Source: Pantoea conspicua | GTDB lineage: Bacteria > Pseudomonadota > Gammaproteobacteria > Enterobacterales > Enterobacteriaceae | Length of the DNA stretch: 64,000 nt | Direction: 5' to 3' | Assembly: GCF_002095315.1 (NCBI RefSeq) | Contig: NZ_MLFN01000017.1 | Span: forward strand, 1-64,000 | In this document: one piece after another, positions 48,797 to 60,475 of the stretch | Position numbering within the stretch: the first letter of the stretch is position 1 | How the letters are laid out: every line of letters starts with the position of its first letter | The notes under the pieces: model-generated | The model's database searches: none | What the model saw: the letters and a program-made list of their open reading frames with translations, nothing else | What the model was told of the DNA's origin: nothing | Position numbers and translations under genes: made by a program

Positions 48797-49567
48797 TTAA
48801 TTTCTGTCACGCAGTAACCACTGACTGCCGGCTACCAGCAGCAACGACAGCAGCATCAGAATGGTGGCGAGCGCATTCACCTCCGGTGAGACCCCCACCT
48901 TGACCATTGAGTAAATCTTCAGCGGCAATATTTCAAAGGTTGGGCCAGTCACAAACGAGGAGACCACCACATCATCCATGGAGAGGGTAAAGCTCAGCAA
49001 CCAGCCGGCCGCGACGGCGGGCATCGCCAGCGGCAGGATAATTTTGCGCAAAATCGTGGTCTCGCTGGCACCCATATCTTTCGCCGCCTCCAGCATCCGC
49101 ACATCAAAGCCTTTCAGTCGCGAGTAAACGGTAATCACCACAAACGGCAGACAGAAGGTGATATGTGAGAACAGCAGCGACCAGAAACCCAGCGAGATCC
49201 CCAGCAGCATAAACAGCACCAGCAGCGAAATCGCCATGACAATATCCGGCGACATCATCACCACAAACAGCATACCGCTGACGAAGGGCTTGCCGCGAAA
49301 GCGGTAGCGATAGAGCGCCACGGCGGTAAGCGAGCCGATCAGTGTCGCACAGCTGGCTGACAGCACCCCCATGATGAGTGAATGCTGCGCCGCCTGCAGC
49401 AGGCTGTCATTATTCAGCAGCAGGTGATACCACTGCGTTGTGAATCCCTGCCAGTTAATGCCGAACCGCGAGGCGTTAAACGAATTGACGATCAAAATCA
49501 CAATCGGAATATAAAACCAGGCGTAAATCATCGCCATAAAACTGCCGCGTAACAGGCGTGCCATCAT
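48797..49567 (-). CDS. potC: Spermidine/putrescine ABC permease PotC
   Basis: Membrane subunit. The 256-residue product has about six transmembrane helices and the EAA loop EAAKDMGASETTILRKIILP (about residues 160-179) that contacts PotA. The N-terminus [20 protein letters not shown] matches the E. coli protein; the C-terminus is about 8 residues shorter. The start overlaps the potB stop by four bases. Confidence 0.95.
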   Translation of the reverse strand: MMARLLRGSFMAMIYAWFYIPIVILIVNSFNASRFGINWQGFTTQWYHLLLNNDSLLQAAQHSLIMGVLSASCATLIGSLTAVALYRYRFRGKPFVSGMLFVVMMSPDIVMAISLLVLFMLLGISLGFWSLLFSHITFCLPFVVITVYSRLKGFDVRMLEAAKDMGASETTILRKIILPLAMPAVAAGWLLSFTLSMDDVVVSSFVTGPTFEILPLKIYSMVKVGVSPEVNALATILMLLSLLLVAGSQWLLRDRN

Positions 49568-50424
49568 CCTAAATCCACCTTGTTATTCAGCAGACGCGCA
49601 ACGCGCCAGTAAATCAGCAGCAGCAGGCCCATTAACAGCGTCATCACAATGCTGGTGGCAGCACCAAATGGCCAGTCGCGGATATTCAGGAACTGACTTT
49701 TGATCACATTACCAATCAGCAGATTTTTCGCGCCGCCCATTAAATCGGCCACGTAGAACAGCCCCATCGCCGGGATCAACACCAGCAGGCAGCCAGCAAT
49801 GATGCCCGGCATGGTGAGCGGCAGAATGATGCGAAAGAAGGTCTGTATTTTTCCGGCTCCCAAATCACGCGCCGCTTCCAGCAGCGGCTTGTCCAGCTTT
49901 TCCAGGCTGGAGTAGAGCGGCAGCACCATAAACGGCAGCAGAATGTAGATCAGGCCAAGTACCACCGCTTCCGGGGTGTAGATTATCCGAAACGGCTTAT
50001 CGATCAGGCCGAGTGTCAGCAGAAAATCATTTAACCAGCCACGGGTACTGAGGAATATTTTCAGGCCATAAATGCGGATCAGTGAGTTAGTCCAGAAGGG
50101 CACAATCAACAGGAACAGCATCAGCGGACGCAGGCGCGCCGGCAATTTCGTCAGGCACCAGGCGAACGGATAGCCCAGCAGCAGGCAGCAGAGCGTGGCA
50201 ATTGTTGCCATGTTGAGCGAATGCAGCAGCACTTCGGCATACAGCGGATCAAGCAGGCGCGTGTAGTTGCTGAGGGTAAATACCGCGCTGACAAAGTGCG
50301 CATCATCGCGCGTCAGAAAGCTGGTGATAAAGATCATCAGGTTAGGCAGAAAGACAAACAGCGCCAGCCAGCCGACGATCAGCGCAATGACACTTTTCTG
50401 AAAACCGTTACGCATCAGCTTCAT
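49564..50424 (-). CDS. potB: Spermidine/putrescine ABC permease PotB
   Basis: Membrane partner of PotC. The 286-residue product has six predicted helices and the EAA motif [20 protein letters not shown] (about residues 185-204). The [20 protein letters not shown] segment is typical of PotB. The 5' end overlaps potA by 17 bases. Confidence 0.95.
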   Translation of the reverse strand: MKLMRNGFQKSVIALIVGWLALFVFLPNLMIFITSFLTRDDAHFVSAVFTLSNYTRLLDPLYAEVLLHSLNMATIATLCCLLLGYPFAWCLTKLPARLRPLMLFLLIVPFWTNSLIRIYGLKIFLSTRGWLNDFLLTLGLIDKPFRIIYTPEAVVLGLIYILLPFMVLPLYSSLEKLDKPLLEAARDLGAGKIQTFFRIILPLTMPGIIAGCLLVLIPAMGLFYVADLMGGAKNLLIGNVIKSQFLNIRDWPFGAATSIVMTLLMGLLLLIYWRVARLLNNKVDLG

Positions 50425-51523
50425 ACGGCAATACCACCTCCCAGCTGGGCACCCAGTTCACCGCCATTTTCTGGTTCAGTGAGTGGTCAAAGTCAGGATC
50501 GTCTTCATTAAAGAACTCGCTCACCGTCACCAGCTTGCCGTTCTCCAGTTCAACGGTCGATTCCAGCGTCATGCCTTTGTAATTACGCTCACGGACATAG
50601 CCGATCAGGCCATCAACTGCGCTGTCACCGTGAATCTCTTCCACGCGTAAATCCTCCGGACGCAGCATTACATGCAACCGGTCACCTGTCCGGACCGGGA
50701 AAGCACAATGAATATCGCACTCGCGGCCTTCCACCCTCGCCCGAATCCGCGGGGCATTATCGCTGGCAATCACTTCAGCATCAAAGACGTTAATCTCGCC
50801 GATAAAGCGGGCGACAAACAGATTATCAGGCTCTTCGTAGATCTCACGCGGCGTGCCGTCCTGCACAATTTTTCCGTCGCGCATCACCACGATGCGATCG
50901 GACATGGTCAGCGCCTCTTCCTGATCGTGGGTGACAAAAACAAAGGTAATACCCAGCTTACGCTGCAGCGCTTTCAACTCGTTCTGCATCTGCTTACGCA
51001 ACTTATAATCCAGCGCAGAGAGCGACTCATCCAGCAACAGCACTTTTGGCCGATTGACCACCGCTCGGGCGATAGCAACTCGCTGCTGCTGTCCGCCCGA
51101 CAGCTGATGGGGACGACGATCGGCAAAACTCTCCAGCTGCACCATCGCCAGCGCATCAGTGACCCGGGAGGTGATTTGCGCCGCCGGTGTTTTTTGCATC
51201 CGTAAACCAAAGGCAACGTTCTCGAATACCGTCATATGCGGGAACAGTGCGTAGCTCTGAAACACCGTATTGACGTGACGATGTTCAGCGACGGTGGCGG
51301 TGATATCCTGATTATCCAGCAGGATGCGCCCGCGATCGGCCTCTTCCAGCCCGGCAATCAGGCGCAGAATGGTGGTTTTGCCACAGCCGGAGGGGCCAAG
51401 CAGCGTAATAAATTCGCCGTGGTGAATAGTCAGATTAAAATCATCAATGATGGTTTTGCCATCGAAAGCTTTACTGATGCCAGAAAGCGTAACCAGCGCC
51501 TGCTGTGCGCGTGTTTGCGTCAT
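50408..51523 (-). CDS. potA: Spermidine/putrescine ABC transporter ATPase PotA
   Basis: Energising subunit of polyamine import. The 371-residue product has Walker [16 protein letters not shown] (about residues 41-55), signature [15 protein letters not shown], Walker [12 protein letters not shown] and the H-loop [12 protein letters not shown]-terminal regulatory TOBE domain is present ([11 protein letters not shown]). The DESLSALD form of Walker B is characteristic of PotA. First gene of the operon, divergent from pepT. Confidence 0.96.
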   Translation of the reverse strand: MTQTRAQQALVTLSGISKAFDGKTIIDDFNLTIHHGEFITLLGPSGCGKTTILRLIAGLEEADRGRILLDNQDITATVAEHRHVNTVFQSYALFPHMTVFENVAFGLRMQKTPAAQITSRVTDALAMVQLESFADRRPHQLSGGQQQRVAIARAVVNRPKVLLLDESLSALDYKLRKQMQNELKALQRKLGITFVFVTHDQEEALTMSDRIVVMRDGKIVQDGTPREIYEEPDNLFVARFIGEINVFDAEVIASDNAPRIRARVEGRECDIHCAFPVRTGDRLHVMLRPEDLRVEEIHGDSAVDGLIGYVRERNYKGMTLESTVELENGKLVTVSEFFNEDDPDFDHSLNQKMAVNWVPSWEVVLPYEADA

Positions 51524-51837
51524 TTTAGTCTCAGTCTGTCAAAGGTCGAACAGGTTACAGCATAGCCGCCTACCGCAGCCAGCCAGCAAGAAGGGGCGGA
51601 TGATACCTGAAAACGGTGTCATTGCCATGTTTTGAGCACGCCGGGCAGCCGATAATCGGGATTATTAACAACGCATTGCGAGACCTGCCGCAATAATCTC
51701 ATAATCCTGTTTTTTTTCGACGTGATCGCTTTCCCAAAGGGGATCGACAGCGCTAACCTGTCAGCTAATGATTTGACGCAACGTTGCGTCCGGCTGGTCT
51801 GTGAATAATAACGGACAGCACTTTTAAAGGATGGGAT
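51524..51837. other. potA/pepT divergent control region
   Basis: A 314-bp region with no gene. It must hold the potA and pepT promoters but I could not assign them with confidence. The pepT ribosome-binding site AAAGGATGGG lies just before the ATG. A perfect 16-bp palindrome at 51775-51790 is the clearest structure. Confidence 0.5.
51775..51790. repeat. Perfect palindrome upstream of pepT
   Basis: GACGCAACGTTGCGTC, fully self-complementary, centred about 55 bp before the pepT ATG. It looks like a dimeric-regulator operator, but I do not recognise the regulator; it is not an FNR box. Confidence 0.7.
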
Positions 51838-53067
51838 ATGGAACAGTTACTAGAGCGTTTTTTGAGCTACGTCGCAGTCGAAACCCAGGCAAAACCGCAG
51901 GCGCGTCAGGTGCCGAGCAGTGAAGGGCAGTGGACGCTGGCGCGTCAGCTGCAGGAAGAGCTGCTGGCGTTGGGCTTTGCTGACGTCACGTTAAGCGATC
52001 ACTGCTGTGTGATGGGCACCTTGCCCGCCAATGTCGACTGGCCCACCCCGGTGATCGGTTTTATCTCCCATATGGATACCTCGCCTGACTTCACTGCGAA
52101 GCACGTTAATCCACAGATTATCGAAAACTATCGCGGCGGTGACATTGCGCTGGGCAATGGCGATGAGATTCTGTCGCCGGTGATGTTCCCGGTGCTGCAT
52201 AAGCTGATCGGCCATACGCTGATCACTACGGATGGCAAAACCCTGCTGGGCGCGGACGATAAAGCGGGTATTGCCGAAATCATGACGGCGATGGCCCGGC
52301 TGGCTGGCAGCGATATTCCGCATGGTGCCATCCGCGTGGCCTTTACGCCCGACGAAGAGATCGGTCGCGGCACCTCGCATTTTGATGTCGAAGGTTTTGC
52401 CGCTGACTGGGCCTATACCGTCGACGGCAGCGATCTGGGTGAGTTTGAGTATGAAAACTTTAACGCCGCCTCAGCCACGGTCAAAATCGTGGGTAACAAT
52501 GTCCATCCTGGCTCAGCCAAAGGAGTCATGGTGAACGCGCTGGATCTGGCTAATCAGTTTCATGCCGCCGTGCCGGCCAGTGAAAAGCCGCAGTACACCG
52601 ATGGATATCAGGGTTTTTATCATCTGCACCAGATAAAAGGCACGGTTGAACACGCTGAATTGCACTATATTATTCGCGATTTTGAAACAGAGAGCTTTGA
52701 GCAGCGCAAACAGACGCTGTAGCAGATTGCGACGGAGATGACGAAAAATCTGCACAAGGATTGCTCAGTGACGGTCGAGATTACGAACAGCTATCGTAAT
52801 ATGCGCGAAAAGGTTGAGCCGTTCCCACACATCATGGAACTGGCGCTGCAGGCGATGCGCGACTGTGGGATTGAGCCGGTGGTGAAACCGATTCGTGGCG
52901 GCACGGATGGCTCAGCGCTGTCATGGAAAGGCTTACCCTGCCCGAATCTGTTTACTGGCGGCTACAACTATCACGGCAAGCATGAGTTTGCCTCGCTGAA
53001 TATCATGGCGAAGTCGGTGGATGTGATTGTGCGGTTGTCGGAACTGGCAGCGCAGAAGAAAGCGTAA
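51838..53067 (+). pseudogene. pepT: Peptidase T with one internal stop codon
   Basis: Zinc tripeptidase (M20B). The frame is uninterrupted for 409 codons except for one TAG at 52720-52722, between RKQTL and QIATEM. At that place the family has an ordinary residue in a helix. Zinc ligands are present on both sides: His in [10 protein letters not shown], Asp in [10 protein letters not shown], Glu in TPDEEIGRG, Asp in [10 protein letters not shown] and His in YNYHGKHEF near the C-terminus. There is no indel, so this is a point nonsense change (for example CAG or AAG to TAG) or a base-call error. Truncation at residue 294 would lose the last zinc ligand and inactivate the enzyme. Confidence 0.9.
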
Positions 53068-53115
53068 CTCTGCCGGGCGGCTGAGTTGCCGAAGCCAGCG
53101 GCCATTGCAACAGAC

Positions 53116-53198
53116 TTTTATCGAAACAGAAATGTATCGTAGAGACCTGGATCGAACCGGCCTGTATCGAAAAAGACCACGAAACAGATGACGAAAAA
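53116..53198. repeat. Short degenerate direct repeats downstream of pepT
   Basis: The tetramer ATCG recurs at 53120, 53136, 53151 and 53166, a 15-16-bp period, within related units such as TGTATCGTAGAGACC and TGTATCGAAAAAGACC. Related CGAAA units continue to the roxA terminator. The units are too divergent to be a CRISPR array. Confidence 0.45.
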
Positions 53199-53226
53199 GG
53201 CTCTCTGCCGCAGTGGCATGAGAGCC
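53194..53226 (-). terminator. Terminator of roxA
   Basis: Minus strand: GGCTCTC, 14-base loop with further pairing (TGCC/GGCA), GAGAGCC, then TTTTT. Confidence 0.7.
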
Positions 53227-53281
53227 TGTTCAGAATGCCAGCGCCGCCGCTGGCGACGGGCATTGTCAGCTGCGGTCACGA

Positions 53282-54406
53282 TTACTCTTCGCCAAAATAC
53301 CAGTAACCGGCATTTACCAGCCCGGCGATCTGCGCCAGTACGGCCGGATCGTCCAGCGCATCACCCAGATCCTCCAGCGTAATACGGTAGTGGTGTGCCA
53401 GTACGGCCATGACCTCAGGATGCGAGCATTCAACCCGCTCTCCGTTAACGTAAACGGCATCACCAATCGTCAGCACCCGCAGGCCACCCAACCGGCTCAG
53501 GGCATCACCCTGTTGCAGGGCGTCATAGATCTCATCGGGCTGGTAAGGCGGCTCTGGCGGCGCAACATCCAGCTCGTGACGCGACTGTGAAATAAACTCG
53601 CCAAACCACTGCGCAAAATGTTCCGGCTGGTTAATCACGTCCAGCATCACCTGGCGCACGCCTTCAATCTCCTGTGGCAGGATCTGCGACGGGCAATCGC
53701 GCGACGGCACGTCGGGATCGCTAAAGCGCAGGCTACCCAGCTCATTTGCCAGCGTGTAATCGGCAAAGCCGCTGATCAGTTCACGGCCGCTAGGCGCGCG
53801 GAAACCCACTGAATAGTTGAGCGCATTTTCCAGCGAATAGCCTTCATGCGGGAACCCGGGTGGGATATAGAGGATATCGCCCGGCTCCATCTCTTCATCA
53901 ATGATGGCGTCGAACGGTTCTACCTGCAGTAAGTCAGGGTGTGGGCAGTGCTGTTTCATCGGCACTTTTTCTCCGACACGCCAGCGACGGCGACCACTGC
54001 CCTGAATGATGAACACGTCATATTGATCGAAATGCGGTCCCACGCCGCCACCCGGCACGGCGAATGAGACCATCAGGTCATCAATACGCCAGTCAGGCAG
54101 AAAGCGGAAAGGGCGCATCAGGGCGGCAGAAGGCTCATGCCAGTGATTAACCGCCTGCACCAGCAGGGACCAGTTATTCTCGCCCAGATGATCGTAGCTC
54201 TCAAACGGTCCGTGACTGACCTGCCATTTGCCATCCTGATGACTCACCAGGCGGCTATCCACCTCGTTTTCCATCGCCAGTCCGGCCAGTTCATCCGGAG
54301 AGAGAGGGTCGACAAAGTCTTTGAAGCCACGCTTCAGCACCACCGGGCGTTTTTGCCAGTAACGTTGAATAAAATCGGGCCAGTTGAGATCGAGCTGATA
54401 GTCCAT
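53282..54406 (-). CDS. roxA: Ribosomal protein L16 arginine 3-hydroxylase RoxA
   Basis: Fe(II)/2-oxoglutarate JmjC-type oxygenase (formerly YcfD). The 374-residue product has the iron ligands His and Asp in GVGPHFDQYD (about residues 121-130) and His in PPGFPHEGYS (about residue 187). The N-terminal DYQLDLNWPDFIQRYWQKRP and the C-terminal winged-helix region are also present. Located between pepT and phoQ as in E. coli, on the phoPQ strand. Confidence 0.95.
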   Translation of the reverse strand: MDYQLDLNWPDFIQRYWQKRPVVLKRGFKDFVDPLSPDELAGLAMENEVDSRLVSHQDGKWQVSHGPFESYDHLGENNWSLLVQAVNHWHEPSAALMRPFRFLPDWRIDDLMVSFAVPGGGVGPHFDQYDVFIIQGSGRRRWRVGEKVPMKQHCPHPDLLQVEPFDAIIDEEMEPGDILYIPPGFPHEGYSLENALNYSVGFRAPSGRELISGFADYTLANELGSLRFSDPDVPSRDCPSQILPQEIEGVRQVMLDVINQPEHFAQWFGEFISQSRHELDVAPPEPPYQPDEIYDALQQGDALSRLGGLRVLTIGDAVYVNGERVECSHPEVMAVLAHHYRITLEDLGDALDDPAVLAQIAGLVNAGYWYFGEE

Positions 54407-54463
54407 ACAAGGGTTCCGCTTAGGGCTGTAAATGCCAGCAAGTATAACAGCCCGGGCCGGTTT

Positions 54464-55924
54464 CTACTCGCGGCGATGTTCGACTTGCTGGCGCTGAAAC
54501 ACCACTTCCATCCGGGTACCGCCCAACGCACTGCTGGAGGCGATGACCTTACCCGCATATTGCTCCAGGATATCCAGTACCACCGCCAGCCCGAGCCCCT
54601 GACCCGGACGCAAAGTATCGGCGCGCTGACCGCGGACAAACACCAGATCGCGCTTGCTCTCCGGGATGCCGGGACCGTCATCATCGATATAGAGATGCAG
54701 CGCTTTCTCACTCTGGAAAGCGCTGACTTCAATAAACTCCAGGCAATATTTACAGGCGTTATCCAGCACGTTACCCATGACTTCCATGAAATCATTCTGG
54801 TCGCCAACAAAAGTCAGCTCCGGTGAGATATCCAGCGTAATCGCCACGCCTTTACGCTGATAGACTTTATTGAGTGCCGAACAGAGGCTGTCAAGCAGAC
54901 CAGAGACGGAATGCAGATCGCGCTGCAGTGGATTGTGATCGGCCTGCATACTGGCGCGATGCAGATAATAACCGACCTGCTGCGAGATACGACTGATCTG
55001 CTCAAGCATCACCGGCTCAGCCTGTTCCACCGTCAGCTCTTTGCCGTTGCGCAGCGATCGCAGGGTACTCTGCAACACGGCCAGCGGCGTTTTCAGACTG
55101 TGGGTCAGGTCAGAAAGGGTGGTGCGATAGCGGGTATAACGCTGCCGCTCATTGGTCAGCAACAGATTGAGGTTGCGAACCAGACTGCGCAGCTCTTGCG
55201 GCGGATTATCCGCCAGATTTTCGCGCTGACTGGTCTCCAGTTCGCGCACCTGCTGTGTCAGCGCGCCAATCGGCCGCAGACTCCAGTGCGCCGCCAGCCA
55301 CAGTAAGGGAATAATCAGTATCAGGTTGGCAGCCAGCACATAACTGAACCACGACCAGACCACATCGGAATGCTGCAACTCCTGTGGGATTGAGTCGACT
55401 ACCACAATGGTCAGTGCAGGCAGATTCGTGGTGGCATCGTAACGGTTAACGGCGACCGAATGGGTAAAGGTATCATTGTTGTCATTGTCCCAGTCGTTGA
55501 GTCGTCGCTGAGCATTCAGATTATTGCCCATCGCCACCATGCTGGTACGGTTGCTGGTATCAATCTCGTAGAAATCGGGCTTCAGCAACCATTCACTGTG
55601 GATCTTTTTACGGATCTCTGGCACATCGCGTTGCTGCCACAACAGCCTGCCTTTCTCATCGTAAATAAACACCAGCGTCGGGAAGTTGAGCGTCATCCGT
55701 TCTGGCTGAGCGATGGTGAGCTTGTTGTCATGCCATTGCGCCAGCGTAAAGAACAGGTTGCTCTCGCCACGCATCACACGGTAGGTATTTTTATCGAAAC
55801 TGACGACATAGCCAATCACCGCGACCATACCGTAAGAGAGTGAGAGGAACAGAACTATGGCTGCGGAGGCCAGAAGAAAGCGGGCGCGCAGCGAAATAGG
55901 GCGATAACGATTAAACCAGGACAT
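54464..55924 (-). CDS. phoQ: Mg2+/antimicrobial-peptide sensor kinase PhoQ
   Basis: Inner-membrane sensor histidine kinase paired with PhoP. The 486-residue product has TM1 about residues 15-38, a periplasmic PAS-like domain to about residue 190, TM2 about 191-212, HAMP, and the phospho-acceptor His in [18 protein letters not shown] [12 protein letters not shown] (about residue 277). The N box [10 protein letters not shown] and the ATP lid GPGIPESK follow. The acidic patch that faces the membrane in E. coli (EDDDDAE) is replaced by DWDNDNND at residues 144-151, with fewer acidic residues. Starts two bases after phoP. Confidence 0.95.
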   Translation of the reverse strand: MSWFNRYRPISLRARFLLASAAIVLFLSLSYGMVAVIGYVVSFDKNTYRVMRGESNLFFTLAQWHDNKLTIAQPERMTLNFPTLVFIYDEKGRLLWQQRDVPEIRKKIHSEWLLKPDFYEIDTSNRTSMVAMGNNLNAQRRLNDWDNDNNDTFTHSVAVNRYDATTNLPALTIVVVDSIPQELQHSDVVWSWFSYVLAANLILIIPLLWLAAHWSLRPIGALTQQVRELETSQRENLADNPPQELRSLVRNLNLLLTNERQRYTRYRTTLSDLTHSLKTPLAVLQSTLRSLRNGKELTVEQAEPVMLEQISRISQQVGYYLHRASMQADHNPLQRDLHSVSGLLDSLCSALNKVYQRKGVAITLDISPELTFVGDQNDFMEVMGNVLDNACKYCLEFIEVSAFQSEKALHLYIDDDGPGIPESKRDLVFVRGQRADTLRPGQGLGLAVVLDILEQYAGKVIASSSALGGTRMEVVFQRQQVEHRRE

Positions 55925-55926
55925 GG

Positions 55927-56595
55927 TCAGAGATCAAAGCGATAACCCTGGCCACGCACGGTGGCGATCACGTCGGTAGGATGCAACGCTAAGATCTTTT
56001 TGCGCAGACGGCCCATCAGAACGTCGATGGTGTGGCTTTCGCGCAGCTCAGCGTCGGGATAGAGTTGCAGCATCAGCGAATCTTTGCTCACCACTTTGCC
56101 TGCGTTGCGAATCAGCGTCTCGACAATGGTGTACTCAAAGGCGGTGAGCTTTACCGGCTGTTCATTTACTGTCAGTTCACGGCGAGAGAGATCAACCTGG
56201 AACGGCGACATATCAATAATTTGCGAAGCATGACCGCTGTTACGGCGCATCAGCGCCTGCAGACGTGCCGCCACCTCTTCAATGTGAAACGGTTTGGTAA
56301 CGTAGTCATCAGCACCGGCTTCCAGCGCTTCAACTTTGGCCTGCCAGCCTTCACGGGCGGTCAGCACCAGAATCGGCTGACGTACAGCATCGCTGCGCCA
56401 GCGGCGAATCAGAGACATACCATCTTCATCTGGCAGGCCGAGATCCACCAGCGCGATATCAGGCAGATGTTCCCGAAGAAAATAGTCGGCTTCTTTGGCG
56501 TCTTCGGCGGCATCAACCTGATGGCCCATGTCACGTAACTGGACGGCGAGATGATGGCGCAGCAGGGCATTGTCTTCAACAACCAGAACACGCAT
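55927..56595 (-). CDS. phoP: Response regulator PhoP
   Basis: OmpR-family transcription regulator of the Mg2+/acid/peptide response. The 222-residue product has the receiver Asp51 in [22 protein letters not shown] and YVTKPF, and a C-terminal winged helix with the recognition region [15 protein letters not shown] PhoP-box promoter upstream indicates autoregulation. Translationally adjacent to phoQ. Confidence 0.97.
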   Translation of the reverse strand: MRVLVVEDNALLRHHLAVQLRDMGHQVDAAEDAKEADYFLREHLPDIALVDLGLPDEDGMSLIRRWRSDAVRQPILVLTAREGWQAKVEALEAGADDYVTKPFHIEEVAARLQALMRRNSGHASQIIDMSPFQVDLSRRELTVNEQPVKLTAFEYTIVETLIRNAGKVVSKDSLMLQLYPDAELRESHTIDVLMGRLRKKILALHPTDVIATVRGQGYRFDL

Positions 56596-56633
56596 AGAAA
56601 TTCCTTACACTCTGTTTGAGTCAACCTGCAGAA

Positions 56634-56668
56634 AGTATACGCGAAATGTATTAAACCAGATGTTAACG
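56634..56668 (-). promoter_or_regulatory. PhoP-box promoter of phoPQ
   Basis: Minus strand: CGTTAA, 5 bases, GGTTTA (a PhoP direct repeat with one degraded half), then 12 bases to the -10 TATACT. The geometry matches PhoP-activated promoters, where the box replaces a -35. Confidence 0.7.
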
Positions 56669-56691
56669 CAGACCGGACTGAGCCGGTCTGC
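56668..56691 (-). terminator. Hairpin after purB
   Basis: GCAGACCGG, six-base loop, CCGGTCTGC: a perfect 9-bp stem immediately after the purB stop on the minus strand, with no T-run. It abuts the PhoP box of phoP, so read-through from purB into phoPQ is possible. Confidence 0.5.
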
Positions 56692-56699
56692 GGCGGGCA

Positions 56700-58756
<2,057 letters not shown>

Positions 58757-58799
58757 GGTAACTCCTGATTACGCGTCCTGTGTGCCGGGTCAGGGCAGT

Positions 58800-59913
58800 T
58801 TATTTTGCCACTAACGGCAGACGCTCTTCGATGATGCCGCCACCCAGACAGATGTCGCCGAGATAGAACACTGCAGACTGTCCAGGCGTAACTGCCGCAA
58901 CAGGTTCATCAAAACGGACCTCAATCCGGTCTTCGCCGTGCGGAATGATCTCACACGGGATGTCGGTCTGACGATAGCGGGTTTTTACCGTACAGCGCAG
59001 TGGAGCGGTGATGGGCTGGCGGTCGACCCAGTGCAGCTGCTGTGCCATCAGGCCAACTGACATCAGCCGCGGATGATCACCGCCCTGCGCGACAATCAGG
59101 CGGTTACGCGCCACATCTTTGTCCACCACATACCAGGGATCATCTTTGCTCTCTTTCAGGCCGCCGATGCCCAGACCTTTGCGCTGTCCCAGCGTATGGT
59201 ACATCAGCCCCTGATGCTCACCGACGATCTGGCCGTCCACGGTCTCAATCTCACCGGGCTGCGCCGGCAGATAACGCGCCAGGAAGTCGCGGAATTTGCG
59301 CTCGCCGATAAAACAGATGCCAGTGGAATCTTTCTTTTTCGCGGTAATTAAATCCAGCTGTTCGGCGATGCGGCGCACTTCCGGTTTTTCCAGTTCGCCA
59401 ACCGGGAACAGGCTCTGAGCAATCTGCTGATGGCTCAGGGTATAGAGGAAGTAGCTCTGATCTTTGTTGCCATCCAGACCACGCAGCAGCTGACTCTGGC
59501 CGCCGACGTCGTGGCGACGCACATAGTGGCCAGTGGCGATGAAATCCGCGCCGAGGTCTTCGGCCGCGAACTCAAGGAACGCTTTAAATTTGATCTCTTT
59601 GTTGCACAGGATATCGGGGTTCGGCGTACGACCCGCTTTGTACTCTTCGAGGAAGTGCTCAAAGACGTTGTCCCAGTATTCGGCCGCAAAGTTCACCTTG
59701 TGCAGCTTAATACCCAGCTTGTCACACACCGCTTGCGCATCCGCCAGATCGTCCGCGGCAGTACAATATTCCTCGCCATCGTCCTCCTCCCAGTTCTTCA
59801 TGAACAGGCCTTCGACCTGGTAACCCTGCTGCTGCAGTAACCAGGCGGAAACGGAAGAATCGACGCCGCCGGACATACCGACGATCACTTTTTTTCTGGC
59901 TGTTGTCAGACAT
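58800..59913 (-). CDS. mnmA: tRNA-uridine 2-sulfurtransferase MnmA, N-terminal frameshift
   Basis: Thiolates U34 of tRNA-Lys, Glu and Gln. The body is intact: PP-loop [15 protein letters not shown], catalytic Cys in [12 protein letters not shown] and [12 protein letters not shown], and a C-terminal beta-barrel. The expected ATG at 59913 reads MSDNSQKK and then leaves frame at a run of seven A on the coding strand (T-run 59888-59894). With six A it would read [16 protein letters not shown], the family N-terminus. As written, the body could still be translated from a GTG at 59918 ([14 protein letters not shown]) without a clear ribosome-binding site. A one-base insertion or sequencing error is the simplest explanation. 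Confidence 0.88.
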
Positions 59914-59952
59914 GACACGCTCGCATAACGATAAAAAAACAGGCGGCGCATT

Positions 59953-60429
59953 CTACCATGCAGAAGACGGGCGCGCACCCTCATGAAACGGCCACTGGAA
60001 CGGGCTGACCAGATGTAACGGGTAGCGCGTGCCCTGTTGCCACAGTCGTACACTTTCAGCGACCAGCGGTGAACGCAGGTTAGAGGCAGTGAGAATCTGC
60101 TCTGGCGTCAGCCACCAGCAGCAATCAATGTCACTGTCCTGCGGCTGGGTTGGCGGTTTTTCCGTCAGATCCAGACCAAACAGAAAACGCACAAAAGGCG
60201 TACTGTCAGGGGCGATCCACTGGTGTATCGCGATGAAATATTGCATCGGTGCCGCAATGCCAGTCTCTTCATAAAGTTCCCGCTCTGCGGCTTCCAGCAG
60301 GGTTTCATCTGCTTCAAGATGGCCAGCAGGCTGATTCCAGGTGGCACGACCCTTGATCGTCTCTTCCACCACCAGTAATTCACCTTCTGCCTGAACCAGA
60401 CAGGCGACAGTAACATGAGGTTTAAACAT
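59953..60429 (-). CDS. nudJ: Nudix phosphatase NudJ
   Basis: Nudix hydrolase acting on HMP-PP and nucleoside di/triphosphates. The 158-residue product has [16 protein letters not shown] at the N-terminus and the Nudix box [23 protein letters not shown] (about residues 37-59, with the metal-binding REL-EE). I chose the ATG at 60429, 6 bases after GGAG; a GTG directly upstream adds one residue. Upstream of mnmA by 39 bp. Confidence 0.94.
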   Translation of the reverse strand: MFKPHVTVACLVQAEGELLVVEETIKGRATWNQPAGHLEADETLLEAAERELYEETGIAAPMQYFIAIHQWIAPDSTPFVRFLFGLDLTEKPPTQPQDSDIDCCWWLTPEQILTASNLRSPLVAESVRLWQQGTRYPLHLVSPFQWPFHEGARPSSAW

Positions 60430-60475
60430 CACTTCTCCGCAATTGTTAACCTGAGGTTATAAAAAAACCGATTTT

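Noticed and set aside
47737-48810. potD start at 48810
   Set aside because: Adds MTEINNRGMI before the signal peptide and reaches back over the potC stop; the 48780 start gives a proper Sec signal.
53100-53200. CRISPR-like array downstream of pepT
   Set aside because: Units are about 15 bp and degenerate with no conserved repeat of 24 bp or more and no spacers; no cas genes nearby.
59914-60053. Long N-terminal extension of mnmA up to 60053
   Set aside because: The frame is only open by chance through the intergenic and nudJ end; the residues are Arg-rich and unlike MnmA.
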